Both the position numbers and the translations under genes were made by a program. The notes beneath the pieces were generated by a model, which was not told the origin of the DNA, searched no databases, and saw only the letters and a program-made list of their open reading frames with translations. Positions 14,701 through 23,900 of a DNA stretch of 64,000 nucleotides are shown here, in pieces. Source of the stretch: Valencia hispanica (taxonomy: Eukaryota > Chordata > Actinopteri > Cyprinodontiformes > Valenciidae); contig OY747710.1 in the NCBI GenBank assembly GCA_963556495.2, forward strand, positions 62,001 to 126,000. Reading direction: 5' to 3'. The number at the start of each line of letters is the position of its first letter. Position 1 is the stretch's first letter.

Positions 14701-15720
14701 GTGGAGGGATGATCGTGGTGTGGAACCAGTGAAAGGGAACAGCTTGGTGACAGACCCTTCTGTTCCAAGGTGAGCAGCACCAGAACTCAAAGCTAGGTCC
14801 ATAAACGCATGAATGAGGTAGTTTGGTGAGGAAGAACCTGACTGGTGTCCAGAGTTTGGACCTTCTGAGCCCAACAGAACTTCTGGAGGAATCAGAGACC
14901 AGATCCAGGCTTCAAATGAAGAGAAGTAGGTGCTGTGCTATTTCCAGCAGCCTGCTGGTTCTTCCAGTGGATCCTGTTCTGGTTCTGGTTCCGGCAGGTA
15001 TAACTGGTTCCTCCTTCCCTCAGGTCCCTGCTGGCTCACCTGCAGCAGCTCCGCTCCCTCATCAAGCAGACGGCCAGTAAAGGAGCCCAGACCAGCACCT
15101 GCTTACTGGTAAGGAGCGCTGGGCGGTTCTGTGGTTCTGATCCGGTACCGGTCGGCTCGTTCCAGGGAAGCTTCAGCGGTTTTCCTGTGTCTCCTCAGAT
15201 CATCCTGGTGTCCCTCAGCCTGATCATCCTGCCCAGCCTCAGCCCGTTTAGCCGCCGCCCGTCTCCAGACGACGACTACAGAACCACCGCAGGTCAGGCT
15301 TCGGACCTTCTGACCTCTGACCCGGCTGAGAAAAGTTTCTGTGGAACAAGATGCTGGCAGGGGAACGTCGGACTGCTGTATCAGAACCTTGTGGATTCAT
15401 TGTTTTTGTCTTCTCCAGTCTTCTCCAGAAACATCCTGATGGATCCGAACTTCTCCAGCCCGACAGACGATGGCGCGGCTTCACGCCTGGACTCCTCGTT
15501 ACCGCCGCCTGAGCTCAGCCAATCAGGGCCAGCAGGGGGCGCAGCAGGAAGAATCCTTGAGAACTCTGCTGCTGATGATGTGGGACCTGAAGGCAGCCAA
15601 TCGGAGAACAGGACAGCTGCTGTTGCTGGGCAGACTGACGGGACAGGTCAGAGACCCGCCCATGACCCGGGGAAACCCGGCCATGACCCGGGGAAACCCG
15701 GACACGCTGATGAGATGTAA
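8567..15720 (+). CDS. creb3l4: CREB3-like protein 4, ER-anchored bZIP transcription factor (complete)
   Basis: Nine coding exons: 8567-8704, 11747-11996, 12129-12253, 12329-12424, 12503-12609, 14332-14400, 15024-15108, 15199-15292, 15419-15720. They total 1266 bases, 421 residues plus TAA, in one consistent frame. Domains in order: acidic N-terminal activation region with VDPNEVFG and the family motif [25 protein letters not shown] leading into the basic region [20 protein letters not shown]; leucine zipper through [20 protein letters not shown]; one hydrophobic membrane segment [17 protein letters not shown]; a luminal tail with R-N-I-L, which fits the site-1 protease RxxL consensus, and the end HADEM shared with human CREB3L4. 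After ER-to-Golgi transport, members of this family are cleaved by S1P/S2P and the N-terminal part enters the nucleus. CREB3L3 and CREB3L1/2 are poorer matches. Confidence 0.94.
8722..8756. repeat. orphan units of the 10.4-11.7 kb minisatellite
   Basis: AGATCAGGTGGTCTTTACTTTCAGGTGGTCTTTT-type sequence: two units of the same minisatellite that resumes after the L2 LINE at 10,446. The LINE thus separates two parts of one array. Confidence 0.8.
8775..10445 (+). mobile_element. L2-clade LINE, copy 1 (degenerate, sense to creb3l4)
   Basis: Reverse transcriptase pieces in several frames: [19 protein letters not shown] and [16 protein letters not shown] (8888-9230), [12 protein letters not shown] (9270), [19 protein letters not shown] (9370), [10 protein letters not shown] (9620), then the C-terminal segment with [20 protein letters not shown] (about 10120). 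Motif A lacks the usual AAFDT between DLS and VDHD, and frameshifts and stops are present. The 3' end fuses into the 17/22-bp array. It lies in creb3l4 intron 8705-11746. Confidence 0.88.
10446..11695. repeat. 17/22-bp minisatellite in creb3l4 intron
   Basis: About 60 units of GGTGGTCTTTACCTTCA, each followed or not by a 5-bp GATCA/GGTCA-type spacer, so units are either 17 or 22 bp. On the creb3l4 sense strand each unit reads TCTTTACCTTCAGGTGG, which resembles an acceptor (pyrimidines plus CAG) and a donor (CAGGTGG). The genuine acceptor follows at 11746. Confidence 0.95.
11747..11996 (+). CDS. creb3l4: creb3l4 coding exon 2
   Basis: 250 bases; acceptor TTTTTTGTCAG ends at 11746, donor GTAAGT at 11997. 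It encodes [42 protein letters not shown] and ENIISIEL, matching human CREB3L4 (DPNEVY, SDSGISED, YEVVYE, LISIQL). Confidence 0.93.
12129..12253 (+). CDS. creb3l4: creb3l4 coding exon 3
   Basis: 125 bases, [20 protein letters not shown] to SGRNQ; acceptor TGTTCCAG ends at 12128, donor GTAAGA at 12254. A nearer GTAGAA inside the exon (after CTCTCAG) would be a weaker alternative donor. Human equivalent: [20 protein letters not shown]. Confidence 0.9.
12329..12424 (+). CDS. creb3l4: creb3l4 coding exon 4
   Basis: 32 codons, [17 protein letters not shown] to PSNLPLTK, phase 0; acceptor TTGTTCAG ends at 12328. The donor GTCCAA is weak but the exon end is fixed by homology (LPLTK|AEER). Confidence 0.92.
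12503..12609 (+). CDS. creb3l4: creb3l4 coding exon 5: bZIP basic region
   Basis: 107 bases, [15 protein letters not shown] to YIDSLES plus AG; acceptor CCATCACAG ends at 12502, donor GTATTC at 12610. It encodes the DNA-contacting basic region [12 protein letters not shown]. The downstream intron is filled by a G-rich minisatellite. Confidence 0.95.
12620..14275 (+). repeat. G-rich minisatellite between the bZIP exons of creb3l4
   Basis: About 1.65 kb of shuffled 10-13 bp units such as GTGGGAGACAG, GTGGGGGGAAG, GTGAGGGGAAC and AGATGGGG. The sense strand is almost free of C and carries hundreds of GGG to GGGGGG runs. Blocks of about 100 bp (for example around 12,730, 12,840 and 13,140) are repeated. 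Long open frames on both strands here are artefacts of composition. Confidence 0.97.
14332..14400 (+). CDS. creb3l4: creb3l4 coding exon 6: leucine zipper
   Basis: 69 bases; acceptor CTGTGTTCAG ends at 14331, donor GTAAGA at 14401. It encodes [20 protein letters not shown] and the start of HNM, matching human [21 protein letters not shown]. Confidence 0.94.
14510..14910 (+). mobile_element. Tc1/mariner-like transposon remnant
   Basis: At 14,690-14,720 the sequence encodes [11 protein letters not shown], the Tc1 transposase HGGGSIMVWG-type motif; 14,800-14,880 follows the transposase nucleotide sequence through the ARSI..FGEEE.DW region, with frameshifts and stops. The 14,515-14,595 end and a piece at 14,630-14,670 recur in inverted orientation at 18.0-18.3 kb. 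It lies in intron 14401-15023. Confidence 0.75.
15024..15108 (+). CDS. creb3l4: creb3l4 coding exon 7: zipper end
   Basis: 85 bases; acceptor TTCCCTCAG ends at 15023, donor GTAAGG at 15109. It encodes [20 protein letters not shown] and AQTSTCLL, equivalent to human [20 protein letters not shown]. Confidence 0.94.
15199..15292 (+). CDS. creb3l4: creb3l4 coding exon 8: membrane segment
   Basis: 94 bases; acceptor TCTCCTCAG ends at 15198, donor GTCAGG at 15293. It encodes the hydrophobic segment [17 protein letters not shown] and the juxtamembrane [13 protein letters not shown], matching human ILLFSLALIILPSFSPF. Confidence 0.93.
15419..15720 (+). CDS. creb3l4: creb3l4 coding exon 9: luminal tail and stop
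   Basis: 302 bases; acceptor TCTTCTCCAG ends at 15418, TAA at 15718-15720. It begins VFSRNILMD (human VTSRNILTH) and ends GHADEM (human LHADEM). The middle is poorly conserved. A 21-bp tandem duplication at 15,660-15,702 encodes HDPGKPG twice just before the end. Confidence 0.93.
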
Positions 15721-15870
15721 CCCGAACCTCCCGCAGGTTCTGCTCACCTCAACCTTAACAACCAGCAGGGGGCGCCGGACTGGTGCTGACGAGTCGGTTG
15801 ATGTTGGATCAGAACCAGAACAGACTGTGGTTTTTAAAGTGGGTCCAGCTGGAACGTCCGGACCGGATTC

Positions 15871-16072
15871 AGTCGGTTCTGACGTCACTGGGACTGTTTC
15901 TCTCTGCGTTGGACCGGACCAAACCGGACCGACCCGAACCGGACCAGAACGGACTGGACCGACCCAAACCGACCCGAACCGGACCAGACCGGACCAACCT
16001 GACCGAACCGACCCGAATCGGATCGGACCGGATTCAGTCGGTTCTGACGTCACTGGGACTGTTTCTCTCTCT
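15871..16072 (+). repeat. creb3l4: direct repeat with two CRE palindromes in creb3l4 3'UTR
   Basis: A segment of about 60 bp at 15,858-15,920 recurs at 16,023-16,085. Each copy has the full CRE TGACGTCA (15,880-15,887 and 16,045-16,052). Between them is a simple GACCGGACC/GACCCGAACC-type repeat. Confidence 0.85.
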
Positions 16073-16223
16073 GTGTTGGACCGGACCGGATCGACCCGAA
16101 CCGGACCAACCTGAAACATTCACTTAAATCTGATGCAGAGTTCTGTTCTGGGACGGTTCGGCCTGCTGGTTCTGACTCATTTAAATCCTGTGATTTAATG
16201 GTTCTGTCCGTAACCATGGTAAC

Positions 16224-16229
16224 AATAAA
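16224..16229 (+). terminator. creb3l4: polyadenylation signal of creb3l4
   Basis: AATAAA about 500 bp after the stop codon, followed by a T-rich and GT-containing stretch (GTTTTCTTGTTTAAG). It is the first canonical hexamer after the stop that I noticed. Confidence 0.7.
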
Positions 16230-16249
16230 TGATCACACAGTTTTCTTGT

Positions 16250-16589
16250 TTAAGTTCTTCTGGTCTTTATTTTATTTATTCTCTTAAGAAAACAGAAAAC
16301 ATCTGAATCTGCCTCCACACCAGCAGGACGGCAGAAAGAGGAAAACAACAACAAATAATCAATCAATGCAAACTGAGAACTACACAAACACATCCCACAG
16401 ATAGATAAATAAATATAATAACAGCATCACTGAAAAGCTCAAGGTACCGATTATTACTAGATCTAGTAATAACATCTGTAAACACCTGAATCTCCACACC
16501 TGTGTGGGTATGATGGAGCATATCAGGGTTCTCCATACGAGTGTTTAATAGCTGGTGGGAGGAGCCATAGATCCGCCTCCCAGGACTCA
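16250..16589. other. intergenic, nothing recognised
   Basis: T-rich then A-rich sequence downstream of the creb3l4 cleavage site, without coding homology. Confidence 0.4.
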
Positions 16590-17560
16590 GACACAAAGAT
16601 CAGAGACATAGAAACCCAAAGGACCCCCAGGGGAGGAGCAGAGGAGAACCCTGGAGGAACATCCAGGAGCTACAGTGCAGGAGGACCAGGGGGCCGCAGT
16701 GACGAGCCCACTGGCTCCACCAGCAACCGGCTACACCAGGGCGGATCCAGACACGGGCCCCAGCGGACGGACGGCATCTCCAGGCCAAGACCAGCCAGCT
16801 CCCGAATCTCACTCCTGCACACCGCAGAGCACCAAGTATCCTACCAAGGTCAACCAAACCCACCAATGAACCGACCAAGCATGAAGCACAGAACAGGAAA
16901 CCAGGTGGAGACGCCGGACCCGACCCCCGCCAAGCCACCCGACTGCTACCACCAAACAATACCCAAACCAACGACCGACACCCCGGTCCACCCAGGCCCG
17001 GCCAGACAGGCACCAGGGATGAACCGGCATGCCACCAACGCACCGGCGGGTAGAGGCATCAGTCACCAAAGGGGACGGAGGGGAAATAGGTGGGGGGCCT
17101 GAGATGCTCCAGGCCAGAAGGCAACCCAAGACCCAACCTGACAGAAACACAGGAACACGCAGTCATACATCACACCTCCACATTCGGTCTACTATCAAAG
17201 CACAAAACACATTAGACACCCAGGTTGAGTTCAGACCCCCCCGTCCAAGTGCACCCCCTAGAGGGGGGGGGGGAGCACTGGCACCTAGATAGTAACAGCC
17301 TCCCCTCCGATAAAGGAACGTCCCCCGTGCCCAGGCAGGAACCCAGGGTACGCACCGGGCCGATGATATGCCCACCCGGACCAGGAACAGACCAATGCCC
17401 CGGCTGGCGGACACAGAGATCCACCACCCCCTACCCCGGCAAAGCGGCAACCGATACCCCAGCAAGCGACTCCAGACCCTAGACCTCCCCAGGAGCAGCA
17501 CGGCTGCCAGGCCAGTAACCCGCCTGCCGACCCCCCGGAGGCACCGCACCATTTCTGGCC
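16590..17560. repeat. GC-rich dispersed-repeat-like block, class unknown
   Basis: About 1 kb of C/A-rich sequence (dense in CCAGG, CCCCCG and ACCGAC words) with sharply different composition from its flanks and open frames on both strands without recognisable domains. It resembles GC-rich interspersed repeats of fish genomes in style, ending near GGGGGAAGACGTCCACC (17,571). I cannot assign it to a family. Confidence 0.45.
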
Positions 17561-17629
17561 TTTATTCGACGGGGGAAGACGTCCACCAGGACGACCTGCT
17601 GGTGCTCGCACTAACCGCTCTGCTTTATG

Positions 17630-17700
17630 TCCCAGCTAGAAGGTTGTCGGTTCAAATCCCAGTTAGTGCCGCATGTGTGGTTCTGCTGGCTCTCCAGCTC
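17630..17700 (+). mobile_element. possible SINE fragment with B box
   Basis: GGTTCAAATCC at 17,649 is a perfect tRNA B box preceded by AGAAGGTTGTC, as in tRNA-derived SINE heads. No A box is visible at the right distance. Confidence 0.3.
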
Positions 17701-17989
17701 CTTCCAGAACCCAGAACAGATCAGGGTAGTCGGTGTCTCCACATGTCCCAACCTGCTAGGAATAACCAGGATGGATGTAGGACCGTTTCCATCCAGCCAT
17801 CCTGGTTCTGGTCATTCCGGATGGATTCTGAGGGGATTGAATACTTCTTTTCTCCATTGCAGTTTATTGATCTGACCTTCAGAACCCTAAACATTAGAAC
17901 CCATCAGAATCTCTGGATCAACAGGAAACTTTCCACCAGCTTCAGCTTGGTGTTTATTGGAACTCTTGACGGATAATTCTAGAAGCCCT

Positions 17990-18305
17990 TTTGTGAGGTC
18001 AGACACTGATGTTGGAGGAGACAGCCTGGATCACAGTCTCCCTCACCATGATCCTCCTTCCACCAAACTTTCTAACTGACACGCTGCAGCCATGCAGGTA
18101 CGGTTTCCCTGGAAACGCCTGAACCTGGGCTCCTCCACGCGTCTTCATCCCATTCCATGAAGCTCTTCTGAAGGCCCCATGAAGCTTGGAGGTCACTGAC
18201 CTCTGTGACCCACAGTGGTTCTGGTACTATGACCCGTTCTCACAGAGAACCAGGTCCTGGATGTTTGTGATCCAGAGAGGCGACCCGGTACTGTTGGCAG
18301 AATGA
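17990..18305 (-). mobile_element. second Tc1-like remnant, same family as 14.5-14.9 kb
   Basis: The minus strand encodes GKPYLHGCSVSVRKFGGRRIMV, of which KFGGRRIMV corresponds to the Tc1 KFGGGSIMV motif, followed by AVSSNISV. The end at 18,205-18,305 matches, inverted, 14,515-14,595, and the internal order of matching pieces is the same. No intact frame. Confidence 0.5.
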
Positions 18306-18771
18306 TGTTCAGATCCACTGTCATGTGATCAAGGGATCCGGGCTTCTCATTGGTCAACGCCTCACCTCGCAGACATTCAAGGCTGAAGTGACATCACGTG
18401 TGTTCATCACGGATCAGGACCGGATCCGAACCGGACTGCAGCTCCTTCATCCTCCACACGGCTTATTCTCATTTAACGTTCTGCTTCCAGAAGAAGCTCC
18501 ACCTCATCAGGATGTTTCTGCTCCATCAGCATCCATCTTTAATCAGCCCCACCCACTTAGAATCTCTGCCAATAAAAACACATTGATCAATAATTCAGCT
18601 CAGAGCTCTGCTGCTGCTTCCTGACTGAACCTGCAGGACGTCTTCTCCCTCCTGCAGTCTGCAGAACCAGCTGCTGTATCAGAACCGGGTCAGCGTCGGG
18701 CAGAACCACCTATTGAAGCTACTTCCATGTGGTCACACCAAGAAAACAACAAAAGGTTTTCTTCTGAGCAA
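18306..18771. other. intergenic, nothing recognised
   Basis: Unique-looking sequence between the Tc1-like remnant and L2 copy 2. No exon-like or RNA-like signal was found. Confidence 0.4.
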
Positions 18772-19497
18772 AGCAATGGATGGATGCGCTATGACTCTCC
18801 ACCTGAACAGAAACAAAACAGAAGTAATTACTTTTGGGCCTAAAGAGGAACGATCAGTACACAGCTTCAGTTAATCCAGCTAGAAACTACTGATCAGGCC
18901 TGAAATCTAGGTGTAGTAATGGACTCAGACCTGAACCTCCAGGGTCACATAAAGGTCAATAACAAGGTCAGCCTTCTATCACCTGAAGAACATTTCTAGG
19001 ATTAAAGGACTGATGTCACAACAGGACCTAGAAAAACTCATCCATGCGTTTATCTTTAGTCGGATTGATTACTGCAACAGCGTCTTCACAGGTCTGCCTA
19101 AAAAGTCAATCAGACAGCTGCAGCTGATCCAGAACGCTGCTGCTCGTGTTCCTCACTAGAACCAGGAAAGTAGAGCACATCACCCCAGTTCTAAAGTCCT
19201 TACACTGGCTCCCTGTAGCTCAGAGAATAGACTTCTAAATACTTTTACTAGTTAATTTAAATCATTACATGGCTTAGCACCAAAGTATGAAGATCTACTG
19301 TTACTATAGCAACCCCCCCACCAGACCAATCAGGTCCTCTAATTCGAGTCGACTCAGCATCCCTAGAATCAGAACTAAACATGGAGAAGCAGCTTTCAGT
19401 TTCTATGCTCCTCTAATCTGGAACAAACTTCCAGAAAACTGCAAAGCTGCTGAAACACTGAGTTCTTTTACATCACAACTAAAAACGGATCAGTTTT
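18772..19497 (+). mobile_element. L2-clade LINE, copy 2 (3' end only)
   Basis: Nearly identical to 9,705-10,430: the same GCCTGA stop (18,897), the same frame break before the CTATCACCTGAAG stretch, and the same extra C in CGTGTTCCTCACTAG. The last part stays open (19,287-19,499) and reads [20 protein letters not shown], a typical L2 C-terminus. Confidence 0.85.
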
Positions 19498-19499
19498 GA

Positions 19500-20529
19500 G
19501 GTGATCAATACTCACTGGAACATTGTTGGTTCTGGTCTGGATCAGAACTTTTCCTCATTATTGGGCCGCTGTAACGTCTGGTTTCTGTTCCTGAGTTTGT
19601 AGCACTTTGAGTCTCGGTGCTGAAAGGTTTCCTGGTTCTGATCCGGATCAAGTTAAATTCCTCAGCAGGTGCAGGGGGTCTGGGTCAGAGTTCTGCTAAC
19701 CGGGGTTCGGTTCTGTCCTAGCTTCAGATCTGGATGGGTTCTGTTCCCGCTCGGACCGTGGAGCTGGTTGGGTTCCTGTCAGCTGTTTGCTTTTGGACCG
19801 GTTCTGTTAGTCACTGAGGCATTTCCTGGAATAATGCGCTGCTGATCCGACTCCGTTTGTTCTGAAAGATTCCTGGAAGGACACGACAAACGTTTGGTCA
19901 ATGATTCCCGGACCACTGCGACCTCTCACCTCTCTGCAGGTTTCACTGGCGTCACTGAGGTCAGAGGGAGCAGAGAGCCATTCAGAACCGGTTTGGGTCT
20001 CCTCCCTTCTTCTTCTTCTTCTTCTTCTTCTTCTTCTGACTGATGATTTCTTCTGGAAAACCTGTTATCTGGATGAGAGTCCATAGAATTCCCACTCTGG
20101 GCTTTATTCTCTCTGAGAATATTTCTGAGCTTCCAGTTTATCCCAAAGGATGTTCTCCTACTGGCGGTCAGCTCCAGGTTCCACCAGGTCTTCTTTAATT
20201 ACCAATAATATGGAGCCGAACTGGGTCAGAACCACTGAAAGGAAAATATATGGGATGTATAGTCTGCAGAAAATAATAAACAATGGAATAAAGCATGAAA
20301 AACATCTAAGCAGGGAGTGGAGTCCATGGATGATCCCCTCTGTGCTTCTGGGTCAGTCCAGCAGGGGGCGCTGTTGGACCGCAGCAGTTTTATCGGCTCC
20401 ATTAGTCTCATATTCAGTCCCGAATATTGGGTAATATTCAGGTACCCCCCCCCCCCCCCTGTTGCCCCCATAGAGGTCAGGGCAGCTCCCTCTATTGTTC
20501 CTCCCCTCCTGAATCATTTCTCTCTCTCT
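19500..20529. other. intergenic DNA upstream of npr1 with two simple repeats
   Basis: Contains a (TTC)n run at 20,006-20,037 and a run of 15 C at 20,445-20,459. CT-rich DNA begins at about 20,515. No gene seen. Confidence 0.6.
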
Positions 20530-20704
20530 CTCTAGGCCCCGCCCATCCCCTCCCTCTCTCCTCCCCCTCACTCCCTCCTCTGTGATCTCTGCCTCTCGGT
20601 CAGTCCCACAGGATCTCCTCCAGCAGCAGCAGCTCCTCCGTTATTCGGCTCTTTCCGGCCATGCACGCGCTTCGTGGACGCGGCGGAGCCCCGATGTCTG
20701 ACAG
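20530..20704 (+). promoter_or_regulatory. npr1: probable npr1 promoter and non-coding first exon
   Basis: A GC box (GGCCCCGCCC, 20,535) and a long CT tract are followed by CpG-rich DNA ending in GATGTCTGACAG|GTGAAC, an exon-end-like donor at 20,705. The first npr1 coding exon (33,947) begins after an acceptor, so a 5'UTR exon is needed upstream, and this is the only promoter-like block between creb3l4 and npr1. A short upstream ATG is at 20,660. Inference; another gene's exon is possible. Confidence 0.45.
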
Positions 20705-20993
20705 GTGAACTCACCTGAGAGTGTGAGAAGGCTGGAAGTTTCCTGCAGGAGTTTTTCCTGAGGGGGGATTTCTAGATACTTTCTGGGATTTTCGTGCATC
20801 AGGATATACTGACAAAGAAATTCCTTCCTTCCTTCAGCATGAGAAGAAGAACCGAGAAGAGCTCAGGTAGGAACAGGTGTTTATCATTATTGATTATTAA
20901 CCTGAGGCAGCAGCCAGACTGTAAGGAAGCCTGTAGGAGCCAAAAAACCAACCTGAACGAGAAAAAAGGGTTTTCTACAGTCAGCCTGGGAAG

Positions 20994-23900
20994 GTTCTTG
21001 TTCATAGTTCACTAGTGTGGCTCCATCATGAACTGGTTCTTGTTCATAGTTCACCACTGTGGCTCCAACATGAACTGGTTCTTGTTCATAGTTCACTACT
21101 GTGGCTCCAACATGAACTGGTTCTTGTTCATAGTTCACTACTGTGGCTCCAACATGAACTGGTTCTTGTTCATAGTTCACTACTGTGTTCAACATAACTG
21201 GTTCACGTTCATAGTTCACTAGTGTGGCTCCAACATGAACTGGTTCTTGTTCATAGTTCACTACCGTGGCTCCAACATGAACTGGTTCACGTTCATAGTT
21301 CACTACTGTGGCTCCAACATGAACTGGTTCTTGTTCATAGTTCACTACTGTGGCTCCAACATGAACTGGTTCTTGTTCATAGTTCACTACTGTGGCTCCA
21401 ACATGAACTGGTTCTTGTTCATAGTTCACTACTGTGGCTCCAACATGAACTGGTTCTTGTTCATAGTTCACTACTGTGGCTCCAACATGAACTGGTTCTT
21501 GTTCATAGTTCACTACTGTGGCTCCAACATGAACTGGTTCTTGTTCATAGTTCACTACTGTGACTCCAACATGAACTGGTTCACGTTCATAGTTCACTAC
21601 TGTGGCTCCAACATGAACTGGTTCTTGTTCATAGTTCACTACTGTGGCTCCAACATGAACTGGTTCTTGTTCATAGTTCACTACTGTGGCTCCAACATGA
21701 ACTGGTTCTTGTTCATAGTTCACTACCGTGGCTCCAACATGAACTGGTTCACGTTCATAGTTCACTAGTGTGGCTCCAACATGAACTGGTTCTTGTTCAT
21801 AGTTCACTACTGTGGCTCCAACATGAACTGGTTCTTGTTCATAGTTCACTACTGTGACTCCAACATGAACTGGTTCTTGTTCATAGTTCACTACTGTGGC
21901 TCCAACATGAACTGGTTCTTGTTCATAGTTCACTACTGTGACTCCAACATGAACTGGTTCTTGTTCATAGTTCACTACTGTGGCTCCAACATGAACTGGT
22001 TCTTGTTCATAGTTCACTACCGTGGCTCCAACATGAACTGGTTCAAGTTCATAGTTCACTACTGTGGCTCCAACATGAACTGGTTCTTGTTCATAGTTCA
22101 CTACTGTGGCTCCAACATGAACTGGTTCACGTTCATAGTTCACTAGTGTGGCTCCAACATGAACTGGTTCTTGTTCATAGTTCACTACTGTGACTCCAAC
22201 ATGAACTGGTTCTTGTTCATAGTTCACTACTGTGGCTCCAACATGAACTGGTTCTTGTTCATAGTTCACTACCGTGGCTCCAACATGAACTGGTTCTTGT
22301 TCATAGTTCACTACTGTGGCTCCAACATGAACTGGTTCTTGTTCATAGTTCACTACTGTGGCTCCAACATGAACTGGTTCTTGTTCATAGTTCACTACCG
22401 TGGCTCCAACATGAACTGGTTCACGTTCATAGTTCACTAGTGTGGCTCCAACATGAACTGGTTCTTGTTCATAGTTCACTACTGTGGCTCCAACATGAAC
22501 TGGTTCACGTTCATAGTTCACTAGTGTGGCTCCAACATGAACTGGTTCTTGTTCATAGTTCACTACTGTGGCTCCAACATGAACTGGTTCACGTTCATAG
22601 TTCACTAGTGTGGCTCCAACTTGAACTGGTTCACATTCATAGTTCACTACTGTGGCTCCAACATGAACTGGTTCATGTTCATAGTTCATTACTGTGGCTC
22701 CAACATGAACTGGTTCACGTTCATAGTTCACTACTGTGGCTCCAACATGAACTGGTTCATGTTCATAGTTCATTACTGTGGCTCCAACATGAACTGGTTC
22801 ACGTTCATAGTTCACTACTGTGGCTCAAACATGAACTGGTTCATGTTCATAGTTCACTACTGTGGCTCCAACATGAACTGGTTCACGTTCATAGTTCACT
22901 AGTGTGGCTCCAACTTGAACTGGTTCACATTCATAGTTCACTACTGTGGCTCCAACATGAACTGGTTCATGTTCATAGTTCATTACTGTGGCTCCAACAT
23001 GAACTGGTTCACGTTCATAGTTCACTAGTGTGGCTCCAACATGAACTGGTTCTTTTTCATAGTTCACTACTGTGACTCCAACATGAACTGGTTCTTGTTC
23101 ATAGTTCACTACTGTGGCTCCAACATGAACTGGTTCTTGTTCATAGTTCACTACCGTGGCTCCAACATGAACTGGTTCATGTTCATAGTTCACTAGTGTG
23201 GCTCCAACATGAACTGGTTCTTGTTCATAGTTCACTACTGTGGCTCCAACATGAACTGGTTCACGTTCATAGTTCATTACTGTGGCTCCAACATGAACTG
23301 GTTCACGTTCATAGTTCACTAGTGTGGCTCCAACATGAACTGGTTCTTGTTCATAGTTCACTACTGTGACTCCAACATGAACTGGTTCTTGTTCATAGTT
23401 CACTACTGTGGCTCCAACATGAACTGGTTCTTGTTCATAGTTCACTACTGTGGCTCCAACATGAACTGGTTCACGTTCATAGTTCACTACTGTGGCTCCA
23501 ACATGAACTGGTTCTTGTTCATAGTTCACTACTGTGGCTCCAACATGAACTGGTTCTTGTTCATAGTTCACTACCGTGGCTCCAACATGAACTGGTTCAC
23601 GTTCATAGTTCACTAGTGTGGCTCCAACATGAACTGGTTCTTGTTCATAGTTCACTACTGTGGCTCCAACATGAACTGGTTCACGTTCATAGTTCACTAC
23701 TGTGGCTCCAACATGAACTGGTTCTTGTTCATAGTTCACTACTGTGGCTCCAACATGAACTGGTTCTTGTTCATAGTTCACTACTGTGGCTCCAACATGA
23801 ACTGGTTCTTGTTCATAGTTCACTACTGTGGCTCCAACATGAACTGGTTCTTGTTCATAGTTCACTAGTGTGGCTCCAACTTGAACTGGTTCACGTTCAT

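Noticed and set aside
16600..17552. Overlapping 110-200-codon frames on both strands in the GC-rich block
   Set aside because: High GC lengthens open frames by chance; no domain, start context or splice logic was found.
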